This document shows positions 35,676 to 50,600 of a stretch of DNA of 64,000 nucleotides, one piece after another; the stretch's first letter is position 1, and each line of letters begins with the position of its first letter. Source of the DNA: Lineus longissimus (taxonomy: Eukaryota > Nemertea > Pilidiophora > Heteronemertea > Lineidae). Made by a program: the position numbers and the translations under genes. The stretch is taken from assembly GCF_910592395.1 (NCBI RefSeq), contig NC_088313.1:560501-624500 (forward strand), given 5' to 3'. The notes beneath the pieces are model-generated. The model made no database searches. It was not told where the DNA came from and was given only the letters and a program-made list of their open reading frames with translations.

Positions 35676-38600
35676 ACGACGGACGCCACGGTATGGGATA
35701 AGCTCACCTCTGCTAAGAGGTGAGCTAAAAAGTAACAATTATTTACACTGCCAGGTTGGAAACTCTTACATGCTGTAGTTGCACAGCACAGCAACTCGAG
35801 GCGGATTCTTTGCCTAAAGCTGCAAGACACCCTCAAGCACGCACCCAAAATCAAGTTGCCATGCCATCATGATTAAATTTAGTTTTTATTTTGTGATTAA
35901 TTTTAGGTCGTCTTGCATGTTTGATTTGATGGAACTGAGCGGACTGTTTATAATGTGCTTGTTGTTGGAAAAATGTCATCCGGAAATAAATCCAATATCA
36001 ATGCATTGTCCATAATTCATTAAATGGATCCGGAAGATCCACCTAACACAGGTTGGTGACATTACGAAATTTATGAGATTCAGTAAATTCAGATTTAACA
36101 GATGTCTGTTATCATGAATAGTTGTCAAATTGAATCATACAACTTGTAATAAGGTTTTAGTATTGCATGTTTGCTCTTGTTGTTCATGTGAAATACTCAA
36201 TACGCTATAGTCATAAGGCTATTAGTCTATGTTGAATGTCATGTTGATCAGTGATACTTAAAGGATTATTCTCTATGAAATATACAACTTTTGCTAAATA
36301 AACTGGAACCAAATTCAAATATGGTTTCACTGAGTATTGATTAGAGACATGGTGTGTTTTATTCTTAACAGAATGATTAATGTAATGGCCATGTTTGGTT
36401 GCGAATATTTGTTCTATGGTGACTTAACAGATGTTGGGGGGGGGGGGGTGGGGAGGTCTCTGATGACCATTAGGATTCTGGTAATTGTGCAGTCTTAGTT
36501 TGTCTTTGTTTTTGGAGGCACAACATCGGAATTTATACACTAGCTGGGATGTTGACTGTGTCAAGTGGCTGTTTGTTCAGTTGACCTTTCCTAACCCATT
36601 TGTGTGAGACCTTTGGGAAGGTACTTCACTACAATTGCCAAACATAGTTCTCTGAATGACTTGACAGGACGAGACAAGTTGGTAATTATTGTAACCTTGA
36701 ATGATCTGCGAGGTCCATGAACAGCATGACACTGATGAACGTTGGATATGGTAGAGTGATCGCCATCTGAAAGCCAGTGAATGATTGTTGGCTTCTACTC
36801 AATGGTGATCATGTTGGCCTGGTCAATTTGTATAATTGACTTGTTTTGACCGACACTAAGATTCACTCAGTCGGCCCTACCCACCCCTGTACCACCTTAT
36901 TCATGCATTGAGACAATCCTGCTTGTTCAAAGCCATTCTGGAGTGTCTTTGGCATGATATGTCATGACCTAGACCTTTGGCTGGTCAGCTATTTGGATGA
37001 CTTCACACATTGTTTAAACCGGTCGGCCCATTCTTACATGACCTCGTCTCTGAAGACCTGTGTTGTGGTTCGCCTAATTTCTATGGGTGCCCTTGCAAGC
37101 CATAAAATGTCTTGGTTTAAGCTGATCAGACATTATTATGTTATTCGAAATTGAATGACAAATTGCTAGAACAAAGATCAGTTCTGACTTTAGATGAGAT
37201 CTGGATTCTCTTGTGGGGCTGATAGTTCATCTGAATTGTAGGTAAAAGCAAGCATGAATATTCGTGCAGATCAAGTGCCGATATAGGTACTCAAGGAGAA
37301 TGCATCACCCCAGTCATGGTGTAGGTAGACTGAAATATCTGATCAATGCTTGGAGTAATGGATCTTAACACTTTCTTGTCTGTGACACGTACTGGCAGGA
37401 GCGTATGACTGGTCATACACTGCTGGTACCAGCAACAATCCAGTGGCAAATGCAGGTACACTTGCTGATGCTGATCAGCCACAGAGCGGTGTTCTAGTAG
37501 AAGGGTAAGAAGTGTATGAGCCAGTGCATAGCTGCCAACATTAGTCGGGCAGCATGCATCAAAGAACTCTCTCCTTACCAAACGTGTGGAGTAACTGGGT
37601 TCTGGTCGCACATCACAAACAACAGAGGATATCCGTGCGAATTTGTGGAGGTCAATTTGTGAGACCGGCTGTTCAGACCTCGCCTCTCAGTTGAGGGAGT
37701 TTTAGCAGAATAACCCACAACAAGACATGCCAGTTCCTCCTTGTTCTTGGGACACAATAGAAGTCACCTCATTTTTAGCCAGACACATCTAATGTTAGGA
37801 CACTCCCTTAGCAGGAAACATTTCAATTCACAGTAACACTCCCTGCATTCAAATTGCCTGATTTCCCAGTTTTCTGTCATGAACTTTTGCTCTGCTCCAT
37901 TTCTCATTCTGCCAACACAAACTTGCTTTACACCACGAGGTCCTGAATGTGTTATAGGAGCGTGACGATATCGAACCTTCATAAAACACCCATAATTCTC
38001 ATTATAAAAGAGTAATGAGTTTTTTTACCAATATGTTGTCATGGTGTCAAGAAACTGTCTAGAGCCATTTTAGCCCAGTGACCAGTAAAGACGGGAAGAC
38101 TTCTGTCGTCTTTTTGTACCCTTGACAACACCATCTTGGCTGGTTCTAACCCACACAGATCGCTCTCTTTCAAAAGAAAATACTTGCATGATGAGACTTT
38201 GTGTTTGTCTTCACTGAATTACAAATGATTCTATTAAACATTTAACCGACTCCTTCTAAGAAGCGATTTGCCACACTATGTTGAGTTGTCAGACTACCTA
38301 CTAGACCAGAGATAATGGTAGATTTAGTTACATGAAGAAGATAAGTTTTGCATAATATTACTTAGGGGAATATCAGTGGTGTATGGCAAAGACAAAGTGA
38401 GTTATTTTGAAGTTTTCTTGTCTATTAGACTGTTAGTCCAGTCAATGAGGAAATAAATTCCCGGAGTGAATGTCTTCGTGTTTTACTGTTGTCAGCGTAA
38501 ACCCGTCCCTTTGGTTACCGTTGGATTATTCCATTGGTTTACTCTGGTCGATGAAGCCTTGTTTTAACCCTTTCACTGCCGGTAGCTTCTAATTTTTAGC

Positions 38601-41600
38601 TACCTCACCTGCCGGTAGGTTTCTTTGTTTTAACATGATTTTGAGTATGGATATTTCTCCACCCTGTAGAGAGAAAGCCTCTGGAGATAGAGCAAAACAA
38701 TGTATATAAAAGTTGTTCAGTATTGCCTACTCTTCAAAATGGGACCATAATTTGCCCTAATTTGCATACCGCCATCTTGAATTTATAATGAGGACGACAA
38801 TTTTTTTGAAAAAACTATGTAATTTGGAAAACACAATATACACACTCTCATTATCGCTAATTTGTTCATCATTTACATCAAAGTCAGGATCTAAATCATC
38901 ATCATCGACGAACTCCTCACCAGAGTCCGAATCGTTCACTATATCCAGCTCATCAAGGACCTCAGACACAGTCAGTTTCTTGGTCATTTTGGCTTCAAAT
39001 TACTCGATAAACTTCCAAACATCGAAATATAAAACCATCCGCCATGTTTTGCTGAACCATCTATACTACCGCGCCATCTATCAAACTTTACGCTAACCAT
39101 GCTCAATAACGAAATTTCAATGGTATTATAGTGTATGGATAATTGTCGCAGAAGTGCGCCTCCGGCAGTAAAGGGAATAATATTGATTGTCGCAGAAGTG
39201 CGCCTCCGGCAGTGAAAGGGTTAAGGACCTGAATTCCTGAGATTCAAGTCTATTTTTAGAGTGACGTGGAACACTTAGGCATTTACGTCAATAAGAGCCT
39301 ATAAATATAAAAATTGGAAAATTGCAATAAAAATTGCAATAAAAATTGCAAAGCATGCTAAATTTCCAATTTTGTTAATTTATTGGAAAATTGTTCTCAT
39401 TTAGATTTTAAAGAATTGTAAGTGGAACATCATTATATTCAGGCTATTTCATCAAGTATGGGACGATGTATTGGTGCTAAATGAATGAAAATCTAATGAG
39501 ATCGAGATAATGACAAGAGCGCTGGAATTCAGACACCACTTTGAATAAGTGGGTCTATTGACTAGAACCTGAAGTATCATTGAACAGTTGATTCGGGACT
39601 GGTGATATTAGGTCATCATGTTATCAACCCAGGACAGCCATTTTAAGTGGAATCAATGGGCGATTAACGTGTCTGTCGTATGTGGTTATTGATGAGATGT
39701 CAAACTATCTAGGTTGATATCTGTTTATATTGAACCTGAAATCAAAAACATTCCTAACCAATTCCTTTATAATTATCTTTCAGGGGAAAGTCTTAAAAGA
39801 CGGTTACCTGGAATGTTTTTGAACAACGCTTTATTTTGTGTATGTCATTCATGAAATTGTTGTCAACCTCATGATATTCACCATATCTATAGTTCAGCAA
39901 CTACAGTATATTTTCGTAACATTACAGCTCTGGTGCAGTGCTAAAGCCAAGGTTAGTTTGGAAAGAAAATAAGGAATGCTCAAAAAATCACATGTCATGT
40001 ATTAGGTGACACACACTGCTCCTTTTCAGATGCATGTATTTGACAATGTTTGTGGTTGTTAAGGCTCCTTGACAACTCCAGTTATTGTCAAGGCAACCCC
40101 GCTTGTTGTCAAGGCAACCCCGCTTGTTGTCAAGGCAACTAATTTTGTTGTCAAGGCAACTCTCTGGTTGTCAATGGAGACGGAGGAGAAAACTGGTTAG
40201 AGGATGATTCCCGGGGAATAGGCGGAGCATGATTGGGTTGATCACTGAAATAAATTCCTCTTCAGATGCATGACGTATGAGATGGTTGTCAAAGTGACTG
40301 GTCTGGACTGCGGCCATAAGAGAAACTATTTTGTTTGGAAAATGTATGTTAAAATCTAAAAAGTCTTAACAGGGAAGGAGAAGAGATTGCGAAATGATTC
40401 CACTTTGATATCAGAAATGTATTTGCAATACTGAAACCACCCTTGCTAATTCTGTGATACATTTCTGCCAAAAATGTTTCTCTTCATGGTACAAGGTGTC
40501 TGTCAGTCGTGTTGAACTTGTATGCAACAACAGGGTTATTTTCCACATTCCTTTTCAGTTGCATGATGTTGAATTGGGTCATCAAATGTTTGCGTTTGGC
40601 CATTAATGACAGTCTGGTCTGTCATCAATGGATTCTAAATGCTGGTTTGTTGCATGTATTTGGTGGATTTGCCATTAAGTCAGCGGCTCCACCTTAATCA
40701 GGTTTATCATATCAGAAGTAGGTTACTTTGCTTATCCGACTTATCAGTCAAATTGTCATTCAGCTCAAGAGTCCTGCTCAAGTGCGCCCTCCTATTGATA
40801 CTTAGTAACTTTTAAAACTTTTTTTGAAAAGTTCTCTTTTATCTGTCTCCTGATGGATAATTATTAAAGTAATGCGCGTAAAGACCACGGAGGAGACAGT
40901 TATCAACGGAAACTGCTCTACGTCAATTGTGATATGAATAAACAGTTCAAATGCATGGCCACTGATTGTTTAATGAACAGATATAATCTCCTCTGATATT
41001 AAAATTTGAATCTTTGTTCAAGGAAAGGCAAGTTTCCATGACAGATACATTGTGCGATATTGGAGAAAGTGCGTCATAACCGTCGACAGCTGTGGGATCG
41101 ATATATTTTCATTGGTCCAGCTGTCACTTCGGTCAACATTGATCACTGTCCTGTATTCAGTCGTGCGTTACAGTACATAACATACTGGCGCTATAGGCCT
41201 ACTTCAAGCAGTCAATTCTGCCCCAAGCATGAGGTTACTTCCATCCTAAGTTTCAGGAGGTTACTTTCATCCTGCATGTATGTGTGCAGTTACTATATCA
41301 TAAAGATATTACCACTTCTTGTGCATAAGCTGTAGTGTTAAAACCTTGTTGGTCAAGATGTTGTTACTTTTGTATAGGTTGGCAACAGAGTATCAGGTCT
41401 AATTATGTTGACATCAATCAAAAAAATTGTGATCGAAAAATGTTGGTAAGAACCTTTCGGTGGTTCAGCTGGCTAGCTATTCACATCACTACTTCAAAGA
41501 ATCCCTTGGTAGTTTAAGAGGTAGTCATAGACAGCCATATAAAGTGGCATTCTACTGGACAACTGGGAGTCTGGAAGGGAAAATGGGAATAAGATGCGAT

Positions 41601-44600
41601 ATAGATGACTAATGTTTCATACGGTTGGCTTTGATGAAGAGGTATTGTCTGACCATCATGATACACTATCAGACTGACTAATGATTCTAGGTTTGGTGGC
41701 TGGAGACGGAAAGATGGGGATGTAGGGCTATAAACTATAAAGAGCTTGTTGGGGCACTATGGTAAACCAGGGGATACCAGGCAGCTGACCCCAGCAGCTA
41801 GCCGCCCAAAACATCACAAACACTTGGTAATGAGGGGAGACTCTTGAACTGTCTCCCCGAATGCTTGGACCAGTTAGTTGGGCAAGGGCTTTGCAAAAAA
41901 CACTCTGAAGGCCCTGTCTTTGATTCATGCATGTACCAGGTGCAGAGATCCATATGAGATATAGTTTAACCATGCCATCAATAAAGACATAACCTTTTAA
42001 CGACTTGAACTTTTTTAAATTTTAAACTGATAAACTTTTTGAACCATGCATCGATTTTCTGTTTGAAGTGAAGGAGTTTGTCCTAAAATGCTGAGCTCGA
42101 GTGTTATATCGAGATAGTGGGTGTCTCTAAAATAATTAAGGCAGGGAGAAGTTAATTTTCTTTAACTTCTCCCTGCCTTTAAAAAAAATTGGGGTAAGAA
42201 GAAAAAAAAATTAAAAAAGTCTCCTGCACCCACTGGCCATTCCTGGGTTTGAACCCTGGGGCTCCTGGCTCTGACTCCCTGTCTCTACCACTAGACCACA
42301 GGGACCTCACACTGGCATAGTGACTTTCTTTCACTATGAATGAACTATTGTTTTGATCTAAACTTGGATCAGCTGTTCAGAACAATAGTCATCACGAGAA
42401 AGCAATGAATGGCTTGCTAACCTGAACTAACCTAAGCATTTGGTATGGCAATCTGGGTTGCTTCCTGAAATCAGTTTCGGAGATTGCAATAATCTCTGCT
42501 CTTTCGTGTATAATTCTATCTCACCCATCAATCATGGTCAATTTGGCTATCAGATTGTAAGAAGTAGTGTCTATATTGCAAGCCAGATGATGCTGACAGT
42601 TTGTTGGGTGTGTCTGTAGTTGGTGCTGATGAGATGTTGGGTCCTCGTCATGCTCATAAAATAATTAAGACAGGGAGAAGTTAATTAACTTTAACTTCTC
42701 CGTGCCTAAATAAAAATTGGGGGTAAAAAGAAAAAAATGAAAAAAAGTTTCCTGCACACACTTCCTGGGTTTGAACCCTGGGTCTCCCAGCTCTAAATCC
42801 CTGACTCTACCACTAGACCACAGGGACCTCACACTTAGCTGAGGGCTTTCTTTGAGTATTAATGAAAAGCTATTGTTCTGGTCTGGACTTGGATTAGCTG
42901 TTGAGAACAAGAGTGATTACGAGAAAGTAATGAATGGCTTGCCAACCAAGCATTTTGTTATGTATGCCAATCTTAGTTGCTTTATGGCAATCTTAGTTGC
43001 TTTATGACAATCTTAGTTGCTTTATGGAAATCTCAGTTGCTTTATGGCAATCGTAGTTGCCTCCCAAAATTTGTTTTGAGGATTGGAGTAATCTTTGCTG
43101 CTTCATATGTTATATTGCTATCAGATCGTTAGAAGTACTTCTACATAGAGAACCAGACGACTAAACTCAGGAAATTTGGTGATGTGCGTTTGGATCTTCA
43201 ACTGAATATACCCATAACCCCCAGTGGACAACTGCAAGCGAGCATTTCTCTGAAGACAGTGGACAACTGCAAGCAGGCATTTCTCTGAAGACACTTTATG
43301 GTACACTTGGAGGAAAAGCATCCAGGGACTGTGCAATCTGAAATCAGTATAGAGTAGCACCTCTCTATGAAGGATGCCCTTGGGACATAAATTCTGTCCT
43401 TAAGGTGCCCTGATAATGGAGGTGGATCATATACCCTATTCATCATATCTGTTGGATGCCATCTAAACTTGATAAAACATCCCCAGTTCGTGTCGTGCAC
43501 AAAATCTGTGCCACATCCACAATCTGGATCGATATCACGCTCATGGATGTTTTATGCAACGATGTGATGAGCCTTGTATTCCTGCTAAATGAGGAACTTG
43601 TGTATCACAGAAACCCATAAATGTGCAGTATATTAGGAGCGTCAGGTTGCAGTGTGAAGAGGCGAAGTTTGATGGAAAAGTTAACACTTTTTTGACAAAA
43701 ACAATTTTGGGGAACTCGTCAGAGGTAAATTTCTTCCATTGCCAGAAGCCTGGTCCCTAAATAAGATTGAGAGAACCCAATGCCATCTAAATCTCTAAGG
43801 ACTGACAAATTTTTGGGGGGCTGATGATATTTCTTCATTTTGACCAGAAAAAGAAACAAGTGAAAAAAATATTTGGACTCAGAAATTTTTTCACCCTCCA
43901 GAGTTGAATTTTTTCAGAAGTTCAGAAATCTGAAACATTTTCGAAGCCAAACATTTTTTGGGAATGATAATGTTTTTTCATCGGTAGCATGACAAATTTG
44001 CAAGATCGTAGACTTCATCGCGGAGGGTTTTGTTTTTGTCGAGATTTATCTTGTTGCAACTCAGTGGCTTTTTGGACCCAATGGCTCCAGATACGAAATG
44101 GAGATTGCAACCAATTTGTCGGTTTTTGTAACTCAATTTGTCTGTTTTTGTAACTCATCTCAAGACTCTTGCCACTTGTTGCCACTTGTCTTTATCATTA
44201 AGACCGCAGCGTTTTTTCATCCCATTTATCTTCTTTTGGCTTGGTGGGTTTAGACCTTGATGGACAAATGCAGTTAATAGATGACATCCGTCTCCTTAGA
44301 TTAAGGAAATTTATTGATGGAACTTCCAATAATTGCCTCTTCCCATGATGACGGCCGTAGTGATCTTCTGTGCTTAGGCAGTTCTAGAAGAACTTGTTAA
44401 AATGCTAGGCTATTGCCCAAGTCATGAACAGCTTATCAGGCCGAAACTTATGATGGATTCTGTTGCAAATGGTAATGGAAGTTATTTTTCACCACAACTG
44501 TATACAATTCAACATCACTTTTCCTTTATAACATTATGAGAATAGATTGCACTTGCACCACTATATCAAATTAATATAACTCTTGGAGCATATTTGCACA

Positions 44601-47600
44601 AGATCTCAAATAATACACTATGCTAACAAGAAAATTGATCATGTTTATTGTACATGTTGAATCAGCAGATCCTTTGAGACTTTCCTTTGAGCGGTTGTTG
44701 TACTTTAGAGGCCAAGTCTAACTAACTCTACTTTCTAGCTTGACGCAAAGGTCTTCCGAGTCCATCCTTTTGCACCATGAGACTTTCAGAAAATGTGTTA
44801 AGTGGCCTGCTGTCATATGTCTTTTGTAAATGCCCAGTATTAGTTTGATGACTAACCTTACTGGATGCTAGTGGACACTGTTAAAGATGACTCGAATGAA
44901 TAAACTTGGATTAAGATGAGCAATGGACTTGTGATATTGTCATGTTCACAGAGTGGAATCAGCTTCAACCTCTCTGAGCATTCCTGCCTCTCTGTGTGAT
45001 GGCCAACCACCTCTCTGAGCATTCCTGCCTCTCTGTGTAATGGCCAACCACCTCTCTGAGCATTCCTGCCTCTCTGTGTAACGGCCAACCACCTCTCTGA
45101 GCATTCCTGCCTCTCCGTGTAACGGCCAACCACCTCTCTGAGCATTCCTGCCTCTCTGTGTAACGGCCAACCACCTCTCTGAGCATTCCTGCCTCTCTGT
45201 GTGATGGCCAACCACCTCTCTGAGCAAAGTAAACATACCAAGGACTTGTTTAGAGGTGGTCTTCAGTTTGTGGCTGGATAGTGGCCAGAGAGGTGGTTGG
45301 CCATGACTTGGAGGGCTTGTGGCTGATTCTACAGGGTGATGTTGATGCTTGGCAATGATACAGCACCCACCAATAACACAATTGATATTTACCTTTGTAC
45401 ATGTGTCAAAATAATACACTGATTTAATAATAGAAACATTGATTCTCTTTATGAAATCCTAAGTATCATGATTTAATGAAAAGTGTAATTTATTCAACCA
45501 CCTGTCTGCGATGTAGAGTGTAGTTACATTCTGTGCATTATGCATGGGCTTATTTGCACTATAACATATGTCTAGGCCTATAACAATATTGTGATTTTCC
45601 AATGTGGTGTTACTTTTCTCAGAGTCACAAGTATGGCACACACTAGCGCCTTAATTGTGAGAGACAGAACATTGTCTTTGCTGAAATGCTGCATCGGTCC
45701 AAACTTGCCAAAAGGCCGACGAAAAAACTAATACGTGCTTGTGACAAGTGACTCATTAACAACAACAAGTGAATTCTCTATAATCCCAGCCTTACGTTGT
45801 TCACTGCTTGAATATTTCAAGCAGGCCTGTGGGGCCTGTTGTGATGCAATTTAGATACATGTTTTCCTTGTTGTCTTCTAACACGTGTTATCCACCATGC
45901 AGCTGTTTTCAAACTTGTTGGTTTTACCAGATGGTAGGCCTATTATTATCCTGCTGGGCATCATAACCATGTTACCCAACAAACGTATGTCATATGAGAG
46001 TAGAATTGATTTGAGGTTATGTTCAGAGTCCGTAATATCATTGTGTTAGGGAGGGGGATGCATTGTAGATTTCAATCCCCTTGCCAATGTTCTGATACGC
46101 TTTTGATTCATTGGGTCTACGTGACTTGTCAACTATTTTCTCATCTCGCTGAAGATGCTTGCAATTCCACTCTAGTAATTATTTGAAACCATTTGTTTCT
46201 CCAATATCATTCTTGATTAATCGATCCCTTATTCAAATGGCCTCCACTGAAACAATCCAATTTATAGCTTGCAAGGATATCCCAGTCTCTGGGGATGCAG
46301 CTTGTCTGCAGTGAGTACATGTAGCACATCAAAGAGATGATATGCATGTTACTGTGGATGTTTGGGGAATATTCTGAGGATGTTTTCAGCAGAGATGCAA
46401 TGCTAGCCTTCTTTTATACCTTGTCGCTGACTGAACAGTCTGTGTCTGTTGCTGGGGATCGTTCTTGATAAAGAGTCTCCTTACTGTGATGCTTGCAACT
46501 GGCACAGTCAAATTATAGCAGCTTTAAATGATTTGCTGAGCTGGAGCGTAATACAGAACAGTTACAAACACCACAATTAGTCATATCTTCAATGAAAACA
46601 AGACAATTATAATCAAATCACCAAACACCCGCTGAACAATCGAGACTCAATCATTCAAGTCAACATAAGGCCTAACGAGCAAGACATTGTTTGTCCCATT
46701 CATCGGTAACCATGGTTACGGTGCACATCTGCACACGCAATAAGTGTGGATCAAAGCAGCTGAATGAATACATTGTGCGGCAGCGTGATAAGCCACATAG
46801 GCCTTGGACAGTTATGGTTGGATTGCGGGGTCTCAACTGGGTTGTCAATTACATTAGTCATTGATTGATTGTGGTTTGTGGAGCCATATGGACCATGGCG
46901 ACACTGGCGTGCTCAATTGATATTTCCATCACAAAATGTGTCAATTAATAATGAGCCTGAAAGGTACCTTTAAAAACCTTTTGATGGTACTTGACCTCAT
47001 TTCAAAGTGTCAAATATGTGTTGACAATCTGTCCCCAATGTATCAAAAATCAATATGACATTGTTGTTCACCATGATTCAAGCTTTATAGTGGAACATTT
47101 CACCCCAGTTTGGGTAGAGGACATGAAATCGCTTAGCAACCAATGTCGCTTCTAGCAATTTCTGGTAGATGTTACAGTGATCATCCATCAAACCCGACTT
47201 GACATCAGCAACTATCTCGATTTCATCGCAAACATGCCGGCTGCCTGGGTGTATCATCTGCAAAATGACATTGTCTGATTTCGCCAGCAGCAAAGTGGTG
47301 AATTTAAATCCATTTAGAATGTCCGCACAGAATATTCCATGTTAAGTCGGCCTTGTTTATTTATTCTCTCAGACGTAATCTTTCAATGGTCGTTTTATTC
47401 ATGAAGTGGCCAGGTCAACCAGCCGTTGCCCTGTAACATTGATTTTCCATAACGAGAATGTCACATTTTATTGAAACTTTCATTCTGAGTTCTACAGTGT
47501 GTTCAACAACAAAAAAGTCAAGTATGGTGTTTTTTGCTCACCTTATGAAGTATTTTAAGTTTAATTATCATTGTCACTATCATTTTCTATAATAAACGTA

Positions 47601-50600
47601 ATTTTGCACTTTTCTCACAGTTTTTCTCATATCATTCCAGATTACTCGGTACAGCCAATGTCCCTCTCAAAGATCTACTCAAGGGCAGTAATACCATGCA
47701 GGTTAATGTCAACCTCATGGATGCCAGCGACAAGCCTAACACGGTACGTATTTCATCAACAAGTCTAGAATGACAACACTTGGTCAAAAGACCGAGACTC
47801 GCACAGACTTTGACCAAAGCAAAAACATACAAGGCAAGCTGGCGTAAATATTTTTGCTGAAAATTTGTGTGTGACAGTTTGACGCATTTTGGACACTGAT
47901 GAAATCTTCACCAAAATATGTGAAAACTTTGCACATTACCATGGCAATGTGGAGCAGACAATGGTGGCAATATGATGTAATCAGCATGATCATAGCTCAG
48001 TGGACACACAGAAGGTGACTAACAGAACAGCCATGAAAAGGCACATTTGAGTTGGAAGCTGGAGTCATATTATTGATGGGGATACTCGATGCAGGAATGA
48101 TGATGCTGAGTTGATCCATGGTCACATAACCACTCTGATCAATTAGTAACTAAGTGGCCATGACAGTCTCACTAAATGCAGGAATGATGCCCAGTGCGTT
48201 GACCTCTGATATCAAAACTGGTCACTATCCCCTCCACTGAATCAGTAACAGTGGCCGTGTTCCCCAGGCAAGGATTCAGGCAAACTGAAAACTCCTTTGA
48301 AAACTCCCTTTGCAGTCCTGTCTGTTGAGACATCCACCTGAATATCAGGCAAACTGAAAACTCTGCAGCCATCTCACTTTAGATGTATGATCTATGTAAG
48401 TGGTGATGACAGCTTATAGGGATTACTTGCCATGAAGTATCTTTGGCTCATCTCTTTCTCTCTGACCTGATCCAACCTGCAGCCACTCCTAATGCTGTTT
48501 GGCAGCATGGAAATAGTCACCAAGGGACTCAAGATTTATGAATCCTAATCAAATTGTGGATTTATAGGTGCATTCACAATTGTGATGGGAGTCGCAGTGG
48601 TGAAAGTATCATTGCATTGTTACATCATGATAGATTGTGCTGTAGCTATTCTTACGAGGATGATATTCCCGGTGGCCATGAAGTCAATTTTGATAGCGCA
48701 TGCAAATCGTGGAAATTTCAGATTTCTGAAGAAACTTTTTTTTTTTTTTTAATTATCATTTTGACTTAGTGTGATTTCTTTCAGTTTTTCAATCAAAAAG
48801 TTTTGTTTGGAAATTTTCATTTGATTCGAACATTTGGTGATTACAGTATAAAAAACTTGAGCCTATTTTGTCTGTCATGGCGCTACGTACAGTCTTGCTC
48901 GGCAGCCCAACCGATGATCAGTAACATATTCTCAAACCAAGGCAGGCTGAAGCTTAGTTGTGTAAAGATCTCATCAATTATGTGGCTGATTATTCCCTTT
49001 TGGTTTGCTCAGTTGTTTTCAGAGATGCTGAAGAAATGTACTGTAAACTTTATGGATTGCGCCGTCCAATACTGCGATTCAGTCAGTCCTGATGGGAATA
49101 TGAAGTAACAGGGATTGGAAGCTGCTGAAGAGAAAGATATTCTATGGATCGATGGGCTGGCGGATGAGTTCCTTTGGACTCACTGTCTACCTCCAGAACA
49201 AATTACTTGCACAGTAGTTCTTTCAAGTAGACAGTTGCAAAAACGACTGGTATTTTGTCCGTTTTTGTTTGAGATACTGAAAAACTTTAGACTTTAGGGA
49301 TTGAGCTGCCCAACTAATCAATTGTCAGTTCCATTGGGAGATCAGGACATCACTTACACAGTGGTTCTTTGACTTTGATTGTTGAAACAGAACCAGTGTT
49401 TTCTACATTTTTGGCTGCCTGATGATACAAAAAACATGATGGTACTTAAAACCAGACTGCCGATTGTCTTAGGAACGACTTGGTCACTTTTCTGTTGAAT
49501 GGCAACTGCCTTACAGACATGATGAGACTGCTTGAATTTGTATAACCAAGTCTTCACTCTGGGAACTTCTTGAACTGTTTAGTTTTTCATCAAAACATAT
49601 AGTGATTACATTAGCAATTGTCGAGGGAGGATGTGGAGGAATATCGCAGCCGTACTGTTTGTTGGCAGACGATATTGTCTGTCTGGGTTGTTCGAAACCG
49701 TATTCAGTTTAACAGAGTCGTTAGGATGAGCAGTTCCTACAGATTCAGATCCTACAAAATGGATCCTCTAAAACGGTATTGCAACCCCGAAGGTCTCAGG
49801 GTATAAAAAAGTCTCTCCTTGTGTCAGATATAAGCAACATGTCCTCATCTCACCTTGGCTGTATCCATAAACATTCCGAGAGGATGGGTGAAATAAATTT
49901 CCCGTTTCCCCCAACACTGTGAACTTGTGATGACCTGATATAATACCAATGGTCTATGGTTATTAGGGCAACTAGGGAAGTCATCAGAATGTGTCCAATT
50001 TCGATGTTGATAACATAATAAATGGTGGGGATCGTACAAAATTGGCTGCGTACAGAATTGTATCCATTCAGTCAGCGCCAGCCAGCCCTTCGAAGTGTGC
50101 TCCATCTTGACTCATGGCAGGTCTTGCTTCGTGCCTGAATTTTCAGGTTCCCATTCCTTCTCCTGTTTCCCTTCCATCTGCTCTTAACTCAATGTCAAAA
50201 TGGTTTGCCAAATATTGTTTATAAAGCCAATATCAGCAGACAATTCCACTTCAGAAACACCTAGGCAAGATACAGAAATAAAGTGGTCCTCCTGGACTAA
50301 TACTGCTCTAGTTGCATGCCATCAGTAATCCTAAATTCTAAATGAGTGTCCACAAGTACAGGAATGAGTTTATTAGCAATAGCCACTCACTGAAAAAGTG
50401 CAAGCGACTTTCATTTGGAGTTGTAGCATTTCAGTTGATTGAGAATAGGATTGGTGTGGCATTTATCATCTGTTAACATATTCATCGAGTTAAGTTATTG
50501 TTGATTGTTAATTAGGGTCTAACACTGTCCTCAGGAGGTCGAAAACAATACACATACTCAAGTTACGAGTTTGTTCCCTCTGATATTTTTCCAGTAGCTA

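Larger units (their letters stand above)
29662..47640 (+). other. ferlin intron 3, about 18 kb
   Basis: No gene is recognised on either strand. Identified contents, each listed separately: MITE 34052-34222, interspersed repeat 34610-35730, piggyBac-derived element 38568-39220, short tandem repeats near 40080 and 42963, a tandem duplication with tRNA-like sequence 42118-43165, and a minisatellite 44969-45226. The rest is AT-rich sequence in which I see nothing. Confidence 0.6.

Noticed and set aside
35640-35690. ACG/GAC microsatellite giving an Arg-rich minus frame
   Set aside because: Simple repeat at the end of an interspersed element; not coding.
37291-37982. Cluster of minus-strand frames in ferlin intron 3 (cysteine-rich segment, then shifted frames)
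   Set aside because: It could be a decayed coding sequence, but frames shift and stop, and no family is recognisable; not enough to call a pseudogene.
44946-45419. Three overlapping minus-strand open frames of 73-157 codons with a repeated EAGMLREVVG-type peptide
   Set aside because: They are the three reading frames of a 41-bp minisatellite with no stop codon; the identical peptide in every frame is an artefact.
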